A DNA stretch of 64,000 nucleotides from Alkaliflexus imshenetskii DSM 15055 (GCF_000517065.1 NZ_KI912105.1:2552820-2616819), one strand, 5' to 3'; counted from the stretch's first letter, positions 53,774 to 62,975 are shown. Notes: a model not told the origin generated them from the letters alone. Program-made: numbers and translations.

Positions 53774-55141
53774 CTAATCGTTTAATAAGATAATGTCTAC
53801 CCGGCGATTAACCATGTGAACACCTCTAGGTGCCAGTCTTCTGGTATCCGATAACAATTCGTTTTTGCCTCTGGCATCAATCGTAAATCTTGACTCACTG
53901 ATGCCAAAGTCTTTCACGAGCAGGTCTCTGACTGCGCTTATTCGTCGCTGGCTCAATCTAAGGTTGTACTCTTCGCTTCCACGGTCATCGGTATATCCAA
54001 GAATTAACATTTTTGCATCCGGGTTGTCTCTCATGAATCGTGCTACACCTGCCAATGAACGTTGACCGGTTTGGTTGATTTCGGTTTTGTCAAAGTCAAA
54101 GAATATCGAAACTGAGAATGATTCGTTTTTAAACAACTCCTGTGTTGAGATAAAGGTTGTGTCAGATACCGCCGTATCTCTGGTTGCCAGATGATCCAGT
54201 TGTTTTCGTAATGAATCCAGACGTTGTACAAGCGGGTCGCGTTCACGCTGACGTTCGTATGCCAGATTGAAATCTTTGTAAGTCCAGGAGGCATGGCGTT
54301 TGTTTTTCTTGCCTATTTTGTAGGTGAGCGAAACGGAGGTGTAGAGATAGGAGTCGTTGTCAGCTCCGGTCATATCCACGTCCAGATTGTCAGCCATCAG
54401 GTTACGCAGTGTTGTTTCAATACCCAGGTCAAAACTTTTGTTGAGTCTGTATCTTACGCCCATACCAACGGGCACAATGAGTTCTGTCTGGCGCGAAGTT
54501 TTTTGTAGTGGCGGATAGGATTCATTTTCTCGCTTATAGCCCATTACCAGATAATCTGTGGAATTCCATCCGGTATAAGCATTTGGATACCCTTGGCGCA
54601 CCGGATCAAAGTAGCCCACGGTGATGAGTTCACCGGGTTCAAGAATGACGCCAATTGGTTGTCCATCATAATATTCCAATACGCCAAGGCTTCGCATAGT
54701 GCTTCTAAAGCCATTCACGCCTATCCCTACTTTGGCATATAGGTTCCATCTGTCGCGCATTGGTCCGTTGAAAATGAGCTGGTTCAGATAGGCTTTCACG
54801 TTAAGCGTTACCTCTCTGAAATCACCTTCAAAATACCGTCTGTATTTCTGTCCGTACATGTCGGCCATCAGAAAATGACCTTCAACCGCCCAGGAGCGAC
54901 CAAATTGCTTTGTAATAGCTGCCGATGGGCCAAACTTGAGGTTGTGTTCGGGGAAGATGGTGTAATCAACGATATCGGTATAGTATATCACCGGTCCATA
55001 ACCAACCGTTACCGACCATGTATTGTATTTGTTGGTCGGTCTGTAGATTTGCTCATCATCCAGGCTGCCAAAATCAATCTGTGCAAAGGATGAAGAAGCA
55101 ATCAGCATAAATATCAACAGAAGTAGTAAGTGTCTTAGCAT
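53774..55141 (-). CDS. OmpA-family outer-membrane protein (paralogue 2)
   Basis: A 455-residue protein with signal peptide (cleavage near SFAQ). The N-terminal part parallels paralogue 1 (WSVTVGYGPVIYYTDIVDY and YTSVSLTYKIGKKNKR), with an insert of about 25 residues in the middle. After a linker rich in Arg/Asp/Leu comes an OmpA domain (about 340-455) with FFDFDKTEINQTG, GYTDDRGSEEYNLRLSQRR and GVHMVNRRVDIILL. It is 116 bp upstream of paralogue 1 and probably transcribed separately. The role may be envelope anchoring. No neighbouring gene clarifies it. Confidence 0.88.
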   Translation of the reverse strand: MLRHLLLLLIFMLIASSSFAQIDFGSLDDEQIYRPTNKYNTWSVTVGYGPVIYYTDIVDYTIFPEHNLKFGPSAAITKQFGRSWAVEGHFLMADMYGQKYRRYFEGDFREVTLNVKAYLNQLIFNGPMRDRWNLYAKVGIGVNGFRSTMRSLGVLEYYDGQPIGVILEPGELITVGYFDPVRQGYPNAYTGWNSTDYLVMGYKRENESYPPLQKTSRQTELIVPVGMGVRYRLNKSFDLGIETTLRNLMADNLDVDMTGADNDSYLYTSVSLTYKIGKKNKRHASWTYKDFNLAYERQRERDPLVQRLDSLRKQLDHLATRDTAVSDTTFISTQELFKNESFSVSIFFDFDKTEINQTGQRSLAGVARFMRDNPDAKMLILGYTDDRGSEEYNLRLSQRRISAVRDLLVKDFGISESRFTIDARGKNELLSDTRRLAPRGVHMVNRRVDIILLND

Positions 55142-55297
55142 AGTACAATTATATAGTGCTCTTAGATGATAATATGTGGGTAAATGTATGATAGAAATGA
55201 TATATTATCCAATTATTGAATGTGGCATTTTTATTAACTGAGCATATTGTTACATTAAATGCACTACATGGGCGACTATTATTTGTGCTTTACCCAT

Positions 55298-55341
55298 AAT
55301 AAAACACCCCGGCAGAATAATTTATGCCGGGGTGTTTTATT
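55298..55341 (-). terminator. Terminator of dsbD
   Basis: A perfect 17-bp stem (55298-55314 and 55325-55341) with a 10-base AT loop. On the minus strand it follows the dsbD stop (55359) by 17 bases and ends in TTTTATT. It is the longest perfect hairpin in the window. Confidence 0.88.
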
Positions 55342-55358
55342 AGTTTTAGATAATTATG

Positions 55359-57311
55359 TTAGTTTGAGTAGTCGCTTAATCCCATTTGCAACCAACTTAC
55401 AAATGCGGGTATGTCTGTATTATAACCTCGTGGAGCAGCGAGTGCAGTTTCGTTGTGGTCTATAAGTACATAAAATGGTTGACTGTTGTTTTGGTATCGG
55501 GCAATCTGAAAGTCGCTCCATTTATTTCCAACTGTTCTAACGCGTCGGCCGGTTGTTTCTGATACGTATTGCTCATCTAAAGGGAGTTGTTCGCGGTTGT
55601 CAACATAAAGGGAAATGATGACATAATCGTTGGCCAACATGTTGCGAACAGTGTTGTCAGACCAAACCAAATTTTCCATCTTCCGGCAATTGGCGCACCC
55701 AAGTCCGGTAAAATCCAGAAATACAGGTTTGCCAGCTTCACGGGCAGCCTGCATGCCTTCTTCGTAATCAGTGTATTTCATCAACCCGTATGGCCCTTCC
55801 TTTAAGCTTGTTCCGGAGAGTGAAAGTGTTTTTTGTCCCTGCCCGGCAGATGACGTGAAGTTTTGACTCAGATTAAAGTCTTGCGTAACGATTGAGGGAA
55901 GAAATGAACTCACAGCTTTTAGCGGTGCGCCAAAAAGACCCGGAATCAGATAAAAAACAAATGAAAAGGTCAAAATTGCCAGCATCAGTCGTGGTACGCT
56001 TAGGTAAGGCAAATCGCTGTCGTGCGAAAACTTTATCTTTCCTATAAGGTAGAGACCCATCAACAAGAATATGGCTATCCAGAGAACGATGAATACCTCT
56101 CTGTCCAGAATGCCCCACTGACCAACCGCATCGGCCACCGAAAGAAACTTTAGTGAGAAGGCAAGTACGATGAAGCCTAACACAACTTTAACCGAGTTCA
56201 TCCATCCACCAGATTTTGGAAGTGACTTCATGGCAGAGGGGAAGATAGCAAAAAGTGTAAAGGGAATGGCCAGGGCAACGCTAAACCCCAACATGCCAAT
56301 GGCCGGCGAGAACATGTTGCCTCCTATGGCTGCTTCTACCAGCAGCGTGCCAACTATTGGTCCGGTACAGCTGAATGAAACCAAAACAAAGGTCAGACCC
56401 ATTAAAAAAACGCCAATTAACCCTCCTGCTTTGTCAGCTTTACTATCGAGGGCTGTGGACCACTTTGCCGGCATGGTAAGTTCAAATGCGCCAAAAAATG
56501 AGGCTGCAAAAAATATCAACAATCCGAAGAATATAATATTAAAGAGGGGGCTTGTAGCCATGGCATTGAGTGCGTTGGCGCCAAAAATAACCGAAATCGC
56601 CAGTCCCAGAAACACATAGGCAAAAATGATAGTGGCGCCATACGCAAATCCATCGCGTAGCGCCTTTGCTTTATTGTCAGCGTTTCTGATAAAAAAACTC
56701 ACAGTAAGTGGTATCATCGGGAATACGCAGGGTGTCAGCAGGGCTGCCAATCCTCCTAAAAAAGCGAGCCAGAAAATCCCCCAGGCGCTCTCTTTGTCCG
56801 AATCGGAGTCATTACCCGGTATCGCTTCGATTGATGGGGCTGCTGCAGATTCAGAGGTTACTTTGAGTTCAAATTCAGCGTGGTCGGGTGGCAGACAGCG
56901 ATGGTCGTCACAAGCCATAAACTCTACGTATCCTGAAATGGTCACCGGAAGGTCACCTTTGATTTCTACTTGTTGAACCAGGCGTGCCGTTTTAGAGAAA
57001 TAGCCCAGTTCCATCTGAAAAGCTTCATCAAATGATGGTTTTGGCTCGGGAGAAACCTGAAGTGAACCCGTTGGCACATAGTCGTCGGATGGGTTAATGT
57101 TGAGTGATGTGGCAATGGGCCCTCCGTCGGGTATTTCAGTTGAATATAAATGCCAATTGTTATCGATGGTTGCTTCTGCAATGACTTCAACAGTTGTGTC
57201 ATTCAGGCGGTTTACCGAAAAAGTCCATTTTACCGGTTCCAACACCTGTGCATCAAGGCGTGGCATTGCAAGCAACAGCAAAAGTGGTAATAACCATATT
57301 TTGGTCTTCAT
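55359..57311 (-). CDS. dsbD: Thiol:disulfide interchange protein DsbD
   Basis: A 650-residue inner-membrane protein that carries electrons from cytoplasmic thioredoxin to the periplasm. Signal peptide (1-21), an N-terminal immunoglobulin-like DsbD-alpha domain with the pair C-D-D-H-R-C (FMACDDHRCLPP), then eight membrane helices with TPCVFPMIPLTVSF and SFSCTGPIVGTLL, and a C-terminal thioredoxin domain with GCANCRKM. All three pairs of cysteines expected for DsbD are visible. It could reduce the TlpA protein at 34452-34979. Promoter at 57364-57394. Confidence 0.94.
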   Translation of the reverse strand: MKTKIWLLPLLLLLAMPRLDAQVLEPVKWTFSVNRLNDTTVEVIAEATIDNNWHLYSTEIPDGGPIATSLNINPSDDYVPTGSLQVSPEPKPSFDEAFQMELGYFSKTARLVQQVEIKGDLPVTISGYVEFMACDDHRCLPPDHAEFELKVTSESAAAPSIEAIPGNDSDSDKESAWGIFWLAFLGGLAALLTPCVFPMIPLTVSFFIRNADNKAKALRDGFAYGATIIFAYVFLGLAISVIFGANALNAMATSPLFNIIFFGLLIFFAASFFGAFELTMPAKWSTALDSKADKAGGLIGVFLMGLTFVLVSFSCTGPIVGTLLVEAAIGGNMFSPAIGMLGFSVALAIPFTLFAIFPSAMKSLPKSGGWMNSVKVVLGFIVLAFSLKFLSVADAVGQWGILDREVFIVLWIAIFLLMGLYLIGKIKFSHDSDLPYLSVPRLMLAILTFSFVFYLIPGLFGAPLKAVSSFLPSIVTQDFNLSQNFTSSAGQGQKTLSLSGTSLKEGPYGLMKYTDYEEGMQAAREAGKPVFLDFTGLGCANCRKMENLVWSDNTVRNMLANDYVIISLYVDNREQLPLDEQYVSETTGRRVRTVGNKWSDFQIARYQNNSQPFYVLIDHNETALAAPRGYNTDIPAFVSWLQMGLSDYSN

Positions 57312-57678
57312 AGCAGTAAATATTTTTAAAGACGTATTTATAAAGTTAGATATTTAGAAGTTTCAAAATTAGCGTTTTTCTTTCAATATCCAAAATAAAC
57401 GCATTTGCAGATAAAATCGTTCAAATCATCTGATTATATTTTGGTTTTGTGGCCTGGTGTAGTTTTTTTTTGGAACTGCTTGATGATGTTCTATTTTCCA
57501 TTAATTGTATTTTAAATATACGCCGGATTGATGATTTGCCTTGTGTGATGCAGGTGTTTTAACTTTTGAATTTAATTGTTTTTCGGATGGATGTTTTTTG
57601 TAACTTGTGATTTAGTTTCCTTACCACATTTTTAGCTGTGTTGCCAGTTGAATTCAAATCTCAAATAAATAATATTGT
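57312..57678. other. 367-bp divergent intergenic region
   Basis: Holds the leftward dsbD promoter. Toward the rightward esterase gene it is AT-rich without a full consensus box. No RNA gene or additional frame seen. Confidence 0.3.
57364..57394 (-). promoter_or_regulatory. Promoter of dsbD
   Basis: Minus strand: -33 TTTG at 57391-57394, a 19-bp spacer, and -7 TAATTTTG at 57364-57371. Leader of about 47 bases to the ATG at 57311. Confidence 0.65.
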
Positions 57679-58851
57679 ATGAAAAAAGTTCTTTTGTTAG
57701 TGTTTGTAGTTCAGTTTTTTATGGGCTTTTCACTCCTTTCGCAACAGGCGTTATGGGGAGGGTCAGAAATTGTTTCTCCGGAGATAAATGCTGATAAATC
57801 AGTCACCTTTCGGTTGTTTGCTCCTGACGCTCAAGCGGTAAAATTAACCGGTGATTGGTTGCCTTCCGAAGGGTGGGTGCCGGGCACCGTAGCACTGGAA
57901 AAAGGGGATAATGGCGTTTGGCAGCATACCACCCTACCGCTTGCATCCAACTTGTATGGATACTCATTTTTTGTGGATGGTCTGAGACTCAATGACCCTT
58001 CTAATGTATATCTTATTCGTGATGTGGCTACCTTAACCAATGTGTTTATAGTGGGTGGCGGTCAAGGTGACTTATATAAGGTGCAGTCTGTTCCTCATGG
58101 CAGTGTTACACGGAGATGGTATAACTCGCCCGGTAATAATATGAACAGGAGGATAACCATCTACACGCCACCAGGCTATGAGGCAGGAAAGGAAAAATAC
58201 CCTGTGTTGTACTTATTACACGGCATGGGCGGTGATGAAGAGGCATGGATGGCTTTGGGGCGTACCTCTCAAATTCTTGACAATTTGATTGCCAGTGGTA
58301 AGGCCAAGCCGATGATTGTTGTGATGACCAATGGCAATGTGGCTCAGGAGGCTGCACCGGGAGAGTCTGCTCTTGGATTTGTGAAGCCCACCATGCAGTT
58401 GCCAAACACCATGGATGGCAAAATGGAAGAAACATTTATTGATGTTATCCGATTTGTTGAAAGTAACTACCGAGTGGTAAATAAAAAGTCGCACAGAGCC
58501 ATTTCCGGACTGTCGATGGGTGGGTTTCACTCTTTACACATATCCAGACATTACCCCAATATGTTTGATTACATTGGCCTCTTTTCAGCTGCTATCTTTC
58601 CTCCAGAGGGTGCAACTTCTGAAGTTTATAGCAACTGGGAAAGCTCACTCATCAAGCAAAAGAACAATGGATATAAGTTGTATTGGATTGCAATGGGCAA
58701 AACAGATTTTCTTTTTGAGCAAAATGTAAAATACCGTGAGATGCTTGATGCCATTCAAATGCCTTATGTATATCGCGAAAGCGAAGGCGGACATACTTGG
58801 GATAACTGGCGTTTGTATCTTTCAGAGTTTGTACCTATGTTGTTTAAGTAA
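57679..58851 (+). CDS. Secreted esterase, EsterA/feruloyl esterase-like, with N-terminal E-set domain
   Basis: A 390-residue exported alpha/beta-hydrolase. Signal peptide 1-21; an N-terminal CBM48/E-set beta-sandwich (about 30-120, FRLFAPDAQAVKLTGDW, GYSFFVDGLRLNDPSN) and an esterase-D/Fes-like hydrolase with oxyanion loop LLHGMGGDEE, nucleophile Ser in GLSMGG, and catalytic His in EGGHTWDNW. Bacteroidota relatives act on feruloyl or acetyl esters of plant xylan. No polysaccharide utilisation genes are adjacent, so the substrate is unknown. Only weak 3' hairpin (58870-58902) seen. Confidence 0.9.
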   Translation: MKKVLLLVFVVQFFMGFSLLSQQALWGGSEIVSPEINADKSVTFRLFAPDAQAVKLTGDWLPSEGWVPGTVALEKGDNGVWQHTTLPLASNLYGYSFFVDGLRLNDPSNVYLIRDVATLTNVFIVGGGQGDLYKVQSVPHGSVTRRWYNSPGNNMNRRITIYTPPGYEAGKEKYPVLYLLHGMGGDEEAWMALGRTSQILDNLIASGKAKPMIVVMTNGNVAQEAAPGESALGFVKPTMQLPNTMDGKMEETFIDVIRFVESNYRVVNKKSHRAISGLSMGGFHSLHISRHYPNMFDYIGLFSAAIFPPEGATSEVYSNWESSLIKQKNNGYKLYWIAMGKTDFLFEQNVKYREMLDAIQMPYVYRESEGGHTWDNWRLYLSEFVPMLFK

Positions 58852-59077
58852 ATCGATTTGGGCGTGAATGGTACTTTTTGCAATCACTTGTGAAATAGTA
58901 CCAGTGATAGGCAAAAAAAACAGTTAAGTCATGAGTTCTGTCAGGAATGAGGAAGCTTGGGATTGTGACAATTGTCATAATTTTTTCAGACTAAGAAATC
59001 GTGCTGATAATCATGGGTTAGTGATGTTTTTTTGATTTAAATTGTAGTATGACGTTGAAAAAATATAAGAATAATGA

Positions 59078-59109
59078 TTTGGAATTTAAAAAATCATTAC
59101 ATAAACTTG
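59078..59109 (+). promoter_or_regulatory. trp promoter
   Basis: -33 TTTG at 59078-59081, a 20-bp spacer, and -7 TAAACTTG at 59102-59109 (seven of eight). Transcript start is predicted near 59115, about 18 bases before trpL. Confidence 0.65.
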
Positions 59110-59132
59110 CATAACAATTAGAGACAGAAATC

Positions 59133-59198
59133 ATGAAAACAACATTTCGCAATAACAATTGGTGGTGGCGTACTTCAACCCTTTTTACCGGGAGGTGA
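59133..59198 (+). CDS. trpL: Tryptophan leader peptide with three tandem Trp codons
   Basis: A 21-codon frame, ATG 59133 to TGA 59196-59198, encoding MKTTFRNNNWWWRTSTLFTGR. Codons 10-12 are TGG TGG TGG (59160-59168). Three consecutive Trp codons in a short ORF between a promoter and a terminator, just before trpE, are what a ribosome-mediated attenuator requires. Ribosome stalling here when Trp-tRNA is scarce would free the downstream antiterminator. No Shine-Dalgarno sequence is seen, as usual in Bacteroidota. Confidence 0.85.
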   Translation: MKTTFRNNNWWWRTSTLFTGR

Positions 59199-59204
59199 AG
59201 CGAT

Positions 59205-59284
59205 GCCCTATTGACCATTTGCGAAATACAAATGAAATACCAATAAAGGCTTGTCGGACTCCCGGCAAGCCTTTATTGCTTTTT
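59205..59284 (+). promoter_or_regulatory. trp attenuator: antiterminator and intrinsic terminator
   Basis: Terminator: 16-bp stem (59242-59257 and 59262-59277, one G-T wobble), loop ACTC, then CTTTTT at 59279-59284. Antiterminator: CATTTG 59216-59221 pairs with CAAATG 59229-59234, TATTG 59209-59213 with CAATA 59241-59245, and GCC 59205-59207 with GGC 59248-59250. The antiterminator uses the left arm of the terminator, so the two are mutually exclusive. Confidence 0.8.
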
Positions 59285-59314
59285 AATAAATCCAAAATCC
59301 TTAAAAAATAAAAT

Positions 59315-60730
59315 ATGAATGCCTTTCAATTAAAAGTTAATTGCAGTCGGATTCCCCCTCATATTGGCGATGTGGTTACGCCCGTAAGCATTTATCTGAC
59401 ACTGCGCGATCTTTACCCCAACGCAGTACTGCTCGAAAGTTCAGATTATCACGGAAACAACAATTCGCTCTCTTTTATCTGTTTTGACCCCATTGCCGAT
59501 TTTATCGTTAACAATGAAAAAGTACTCTGCCGATATCCCGACGGGCAAGAGGAGGTGACACAACTGCCTGCTCAAGAGTCGCTGACTGATATTTTGCAAG
59601 GATTTGTAAACAGGTTAAAAACCGATGGTGCTGCATGCCCTGTGCCTGCATCAGGACTTTATGGCTACACCACTTATGATGCAGTGCGCTATTTTGAGGA
59701 TGTGAAACTGGATGTAGATCCTAATGCGCCAAATGCAATTCCTGATATGCGCTACCATCTTTATCGATGCGTAATTGCTTTTAATCATTTTACGAACCAG
59801 CTCTATCTGGTGGAACATCTGATGGATGGAGAAGCCTCGCAGTTCGCCTCTCTTCTAAATATTCTCAAGAATAGGACAGTACCTTCTTTCCGGTTTCTAC
59901 CTGATGGCGATGAGCGCTCACCACTTACCGATGATGCATACCGTCAGATGGTAAATAATGGGAAGGAGCACTGTTTTAGGGGTGATGTGTTTCAAATAGT
60001 GTTGTCGCGTCAATTTACGCAACGTTTTACCGGTGATGAGTTTAATGTGTATCGTGCTTTGCGCAACATCAATCCATCACCGTACCTTTTCTTTTTCGAC
60101 TATGGGAATTATCGTCTCTTTGGCTCTTCGCCCGAAAGCCAGTTAGTAGTAGAGAAAGGTGTTGCAACCATCAACCCCATTGCTGGAACGTTCAAACGTA
60201 CCGGAGATGACATGAAAGATCTGGAACTAGCCGAAGCTCTTGCCAAAGACCCTAAAGAAAATGCCGAACACGTGATGCTCGTTGATTTGGCGCGCAACGA
60301 TTTGGGGCGTAACTGCACGGGGGTGACTGTGAAAACTTATAAGGAAATTCAGTATTACAGTCATGTGTTACACATGGTTTCTGAAGTAAATGGCAAGCTT
60401 AAGCCAAACTCTTCGGTGCCCAGAGTAATGGGTGATACGTTCCCGGCAGGCACCTTATCAGGAGCTCCAAAGTTTCGCGCCATGGAGCTGATAAACAAGT
60501 ATGAGCCACATCAGCGTAGTTTCTATGGCGGCTGTATCGGAAAACTTGGCCTCGATGGTAGTTTTAATCAAGCCATTACCATACGCTCCTTTTTAAGTAA
60601 GGACAACACCCTTTTTTATCAGGCTGGCGCCGGTGTTGTATCAGAAAGCAGCGATGTGAGTGAGCTCAATGAAGTGAATAATAAATTGGGGGCATTAAAA
60701 AAAGCCATTGAGCTGGCCCGGGAGTTTTAA
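59315..60730 (+). CDS. trpE: Anthranilate synthase component I
   Basis: A 471-residue enzyme that converts chorismate to anthranilate with ammonia from TrpG. The feedback site begins LLESSDYHGN near residue 39; the chorismate-binding core has VFQIVLSRQF, INPSPYLFFFDYG, GSSPES, NPIAGTFKRTG and the C-terminal GAPKFRAMELI and YGGCIGKLG. Complete. The gene lies behind the trp attenuator and is followed by trpG after 28 bp (from the ATG chosen). Confidence 0.96.
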   Translation: MNAFQLKVNCSRIPPHIGDVVTPVSIYLTLRDLYPNAVLLESSDYHGNNNSLSFICFDPIADFIVNNEKVLCRYPDGQEEVTQLPAQESLTDILQGFVNRLKTDGAACPVPASGLYGYTTYDAVRYFEDVKLDVDPNAPNAIPDMRYHLYRCVIAFNHFTNQLYLVEHLMDGEASQFASLLNILKNRTVPSFRFLPDGDERSPLTDDAYRQMVNNGKEHCFRGDVFQIVLSRQFTQRFTGDEFNVYRALRNINPSPYLFFFDYGNYRLFGSSPESQLVVEKGVATINPIAGTFKRTGDDMKDLELAEALAKDPKENAEHVMLVDLARNDLGRNCTGVTVKTYKEIQYYSHVLHMVSEVNGKLKPNSSVPRVMGDTFPAGTLSGAPKFRAMELINKYEPHQRSFYGGCIGKLGLDGSFNQAITIRSFLSKDNTLFYQAGAGVVSESSDVSELNEVNNKLGALKKAIELAREF

Positions 60731-60758
60731 CATTATAATTGTGCTTAATACCATTGAT

Positions 60759-61328
60759 ATGAAAATATTAGTTCTCGATAATTACGATTCTTTTACCTAT
60801 AATCTGGTACATTACCTTGAAGAGCTGGCTGGTCATGAGGTTGATGTTTTTAGAAATGATCAGATTACTGTTGAGCAAGCTGCCGCTTACGACAAGATTG
60901 TTCTTTCGCCGGGTCCTGGCATTCCTGATGAAGCAGGAATCCTGAAACCACTCATTCATCATCTGGGGCCTACACACAGTATTCTGGGAGTATGTTTGGG
61001 CTGTCAGGCCATTGCCGAAGTGTTTGGCGGTTCAATATTAAATCTGTCCAAGGTTTACCATGGTGTGGCCACACCTGTGAAGGTAATCGACAACAGTGAG
61101 TTGCTTTTTAAATCTCTGCCTACTGAGTTTCTGGCCGGACGTTACCACTCATGGGTGGTGAACGATGCCGATTTGCCCGATACACTTCAGGTGACAGTAC
61201 GCGACAGTCAGGGACAGATAATGGGTTTGCGGCATAAGGAGTATGATGTGCGCGGGGTGCAATTTCATCCGGAATCCATACTTACAGAATTTGGGAAAGA
61301 GATGATTAGTAACTGGCTTAATAGTTAA
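60759..61328 (+). CDS. trpG: Anthranilate synthase component II (glutamine amidotransferase)
   Basis: A 189-residue class I amidotransferase. It starts MKILVLDNYDSFTYNL, has SPGPGIPDEAG, the catalytic Cys in GVCLGCQAI, and the His-Glu pair in VQFHPESIL. I chose ATG 60759; the longer frame overlaps trpE and lacks a family-like beginning. It is not fused to trpD, as some family members are. Confidence 0.96.
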   Translation: MKILVLDNYDSFTYNLVHYLEELAGHEVDVFRNDQITVEQAAAYDKIVLSPGPGIPDEAGILKPLIHHLGPTHSILGVCLGCQAIAEVFGGSILNLSKVYHGVATPVKVIDNSELLFKSLPTEFLAGRYHSWVVNDADLPDTLQVTVRDSQGQIMGLRHKEYDVRGVQFHPESILTEFGKEMISNWLNS

Positions 61329-61352
61329 TCTGATATCATTTGCACCTCTAAA

Positions 61353-62363
61353 ATGTTTAGAATCATGTTACAACCTATATTAAAGAAGTTATTTGATTAC
61401 CAAACCCTGAGCCATGATGAGGCTCGCGAAATACTTGTAAACATTGCGGGTGAGGTTTACTCCAAGTCGGAAGTAGTGGCTTTTCTATCTGTTTTTATGA
61501 TGCGCCCTGTTACTGTTGAGGAGCTTTCCGGTTTTCGCGATGCGCTGCTTGATCTTTGCCGGTCTGTGGATTTGTCGGGCTACGACTGTATCGATCTTTG
61601 TGGCACCGGAGGCGATGGAAAGAACACTTTTAATATCAGTACGCTAACCTCTTTTGTGGTGGCAGGTGCAGGTGTTAAAGTAGCCAAACACGGCAACTAT
61701 GGAGTTAGTTCGGGCTGTGGTTCCAGCAACATGATGGAGTATTTGGGCTATCGGTTTACCACCGACAATGACCTTCTGCGCCGGCAGTTGGATGAGGCAG
61801 GCATCTGTTTTCTCCATGCTCCCCTTTTTCATCCAGCCATGAAGGCGGTGGCCCCTATTCGCCGTGAACTGGGAATCAAAACTTTTTTTAATATGTTGGG
61901 GCCAATGGTTAATCCTTCCAACCCCGGAAGTCAGTTGGTCGGCGTTTTTGATTTGGAGTTGGCCCGTTTGTATCAGTATATCTATCAGCAGGGTAACAAA
62001 AGGTTTGCTATCATTCACAGCATCGATGGTTATGATGAAATTTCGCTTACAGCACCATTTAAGGTCATAACCCAAAAAGGGGAGCGGCTGATGACGCCGG
62101 CTGATTTGAACCTCAGAGTGAATGCGCCCCACGAGATCGAGGGTGGGCATGTGGTAGAGGAAGCGGCTAAAATTTTCACTTCGGTGATTGAGGGCCGAGG
62201 TACCGATGCGCAAAACAACGCGGTTATTGCAAATGCGGCCATGGCCATTCATTGTTTTAATCCTGATTATGCGTTAGATAGTTGCCTGGAGATGGCAAGA
62301 GACTCGTTGATGGCAGGTAGTGCCGAAAAAGCACTAAAAAGGTTGTTGAGTATTTCCATTTAA
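61353..62363 (+). CDS. trpD: Anthranilate phosphoribosyltransferase
   Basis: A 336-residue enzyme that joins anthranilate to PRPP. The PRPP/Mg motif is CGTGGDGKNTFNIST, followed by KHGNYGVSSGCGSSN, then LGPMVNPSNPG. Start ATG 61353, or ATG 61365 (MLQPILKK), which would also do. It is the last trp gene here: trpC, trpF, trpB and trpA do not follow, and a 643-bp gap and an unrelated lipoprotein gene come next. The rest of the pathway must be elsewhere or missing. Confidence 0.95.
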   Translation: MFRIMLQPILKKLFDYQTLSHDEAREILVNIAGEVYSKSEVVAFLSVFMMRPVTVEELSGFRDALLDLCRSVDLSGYDCIDLCGTGGDGKNTFNISTLTSFVVAGAGVKVAKHGNYGVSSGCGSSNMMEYLGYRFTTDNDLLRRQLDEAGICFLHAPLFHPAMKAVAPIRRELGIKTFFNMLGPMVNPSNPGSQLVGVFDLELARLYQYIYQQGNKRFAIIHSIDGYDEISLTAPFKVITQKGERLMTPADLNLRVNAPHEIEGGHVVEEAAKIFTSVIEGRGTDAQNNAVIANAAMAIHCFNPDYALDSCLEMARDSLMAGSAEKALKRLLSISI

Positions 62364-62883
62364 AATGATTTTTTCAGAAAAGGGCAAATCAGGATGATTA
62401 GTTATTTGTCTTTTATTTTTTTTTTTTTTCTTTGCACAATGAAAAGGATATTCTAGGACGTCAATGGAGTTTAGAGTTTTCTTTTTAGCCTTAATTAATT
62501 TATAGTATGCGCCTTAACCCTCGCTTTCGCAGACATAATAATGTCTCTCAATTCCTTGCTTTGCACTACTTCATTGTGCAGGCTTACTTCACCTATTTTT
62601 GCTTCAACGACTCCTGATCAAAACATTTTTCACTTCATGATACAGGAGATAATCAATCTTTATTGGAAGTTATGAGGAGGGGTTTAGCTTCCCCCTTAAT
62701 TCGGGTATTGCCCTTCACAAAAAAAATCTTTCAATAAACATCTAAATCCTACATCTTCAGTAAGTATATAAGATGTTAACCTTTTTGAAAGTGTTTGGAT
62801 GATTTTAATTAAAAATGGTTTAAATTAATCTGTAATACCTATATCTCTGGTAATGTAAGTAGTTTCTATACAGTGATTTTAAA

Positions 62884-62964
62884 ATGGCGGAAGCACAGTA
62901 CGCCTTTTTATGCGGGGCAAAAAAAGAACGTCCGACCCCGAAACCGAGACCGGACGCCAAGTAA
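62884..62964 (+). CDS. Possible 26-residue leader peptide
   Basis: A short frame, ATG 62884 to TAA 62962-62964, encoding a peptide that starts MAEAQYAFLCGAKKERPTP and ends in Lys- and Pro-rich sequence. It lies 42 bases before the lipoprotein ATG and overlaps three GC-rich hairpins, so a leader-peptide or structured-leader role is possible. It could equally be a chance frame; there is no repeated-codon signature as in trpL. Confidence 0.25.
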   Translation: MAEAQYAFLCGAKKERPTPKPRPDAK

Positions 62965-62975
62965 TAATTATTAAC

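Larger units (their letters stand above)
58852..59314. other. 463-bp region before trpE: 3' hairpin, trp promoter and attenuator
   Basis: From 58852 to about 59070 there is a 6-bp inverted repeat (GGTACT at 58870-58875, AGTACC at 58897-58902) with an inner TCAC/GTGA stem, perhaps the esterase 3' end, and AT-rich DNA. From 59078 on, it is the trp control region, listed separately. Confidence 0.5.

Noticed and set aside
59102-59109. TrpR-type operator at the trp promoter
   Set aside because: No palindrome overlaps the promoter boxes. The attenuator explains the region without an operator.
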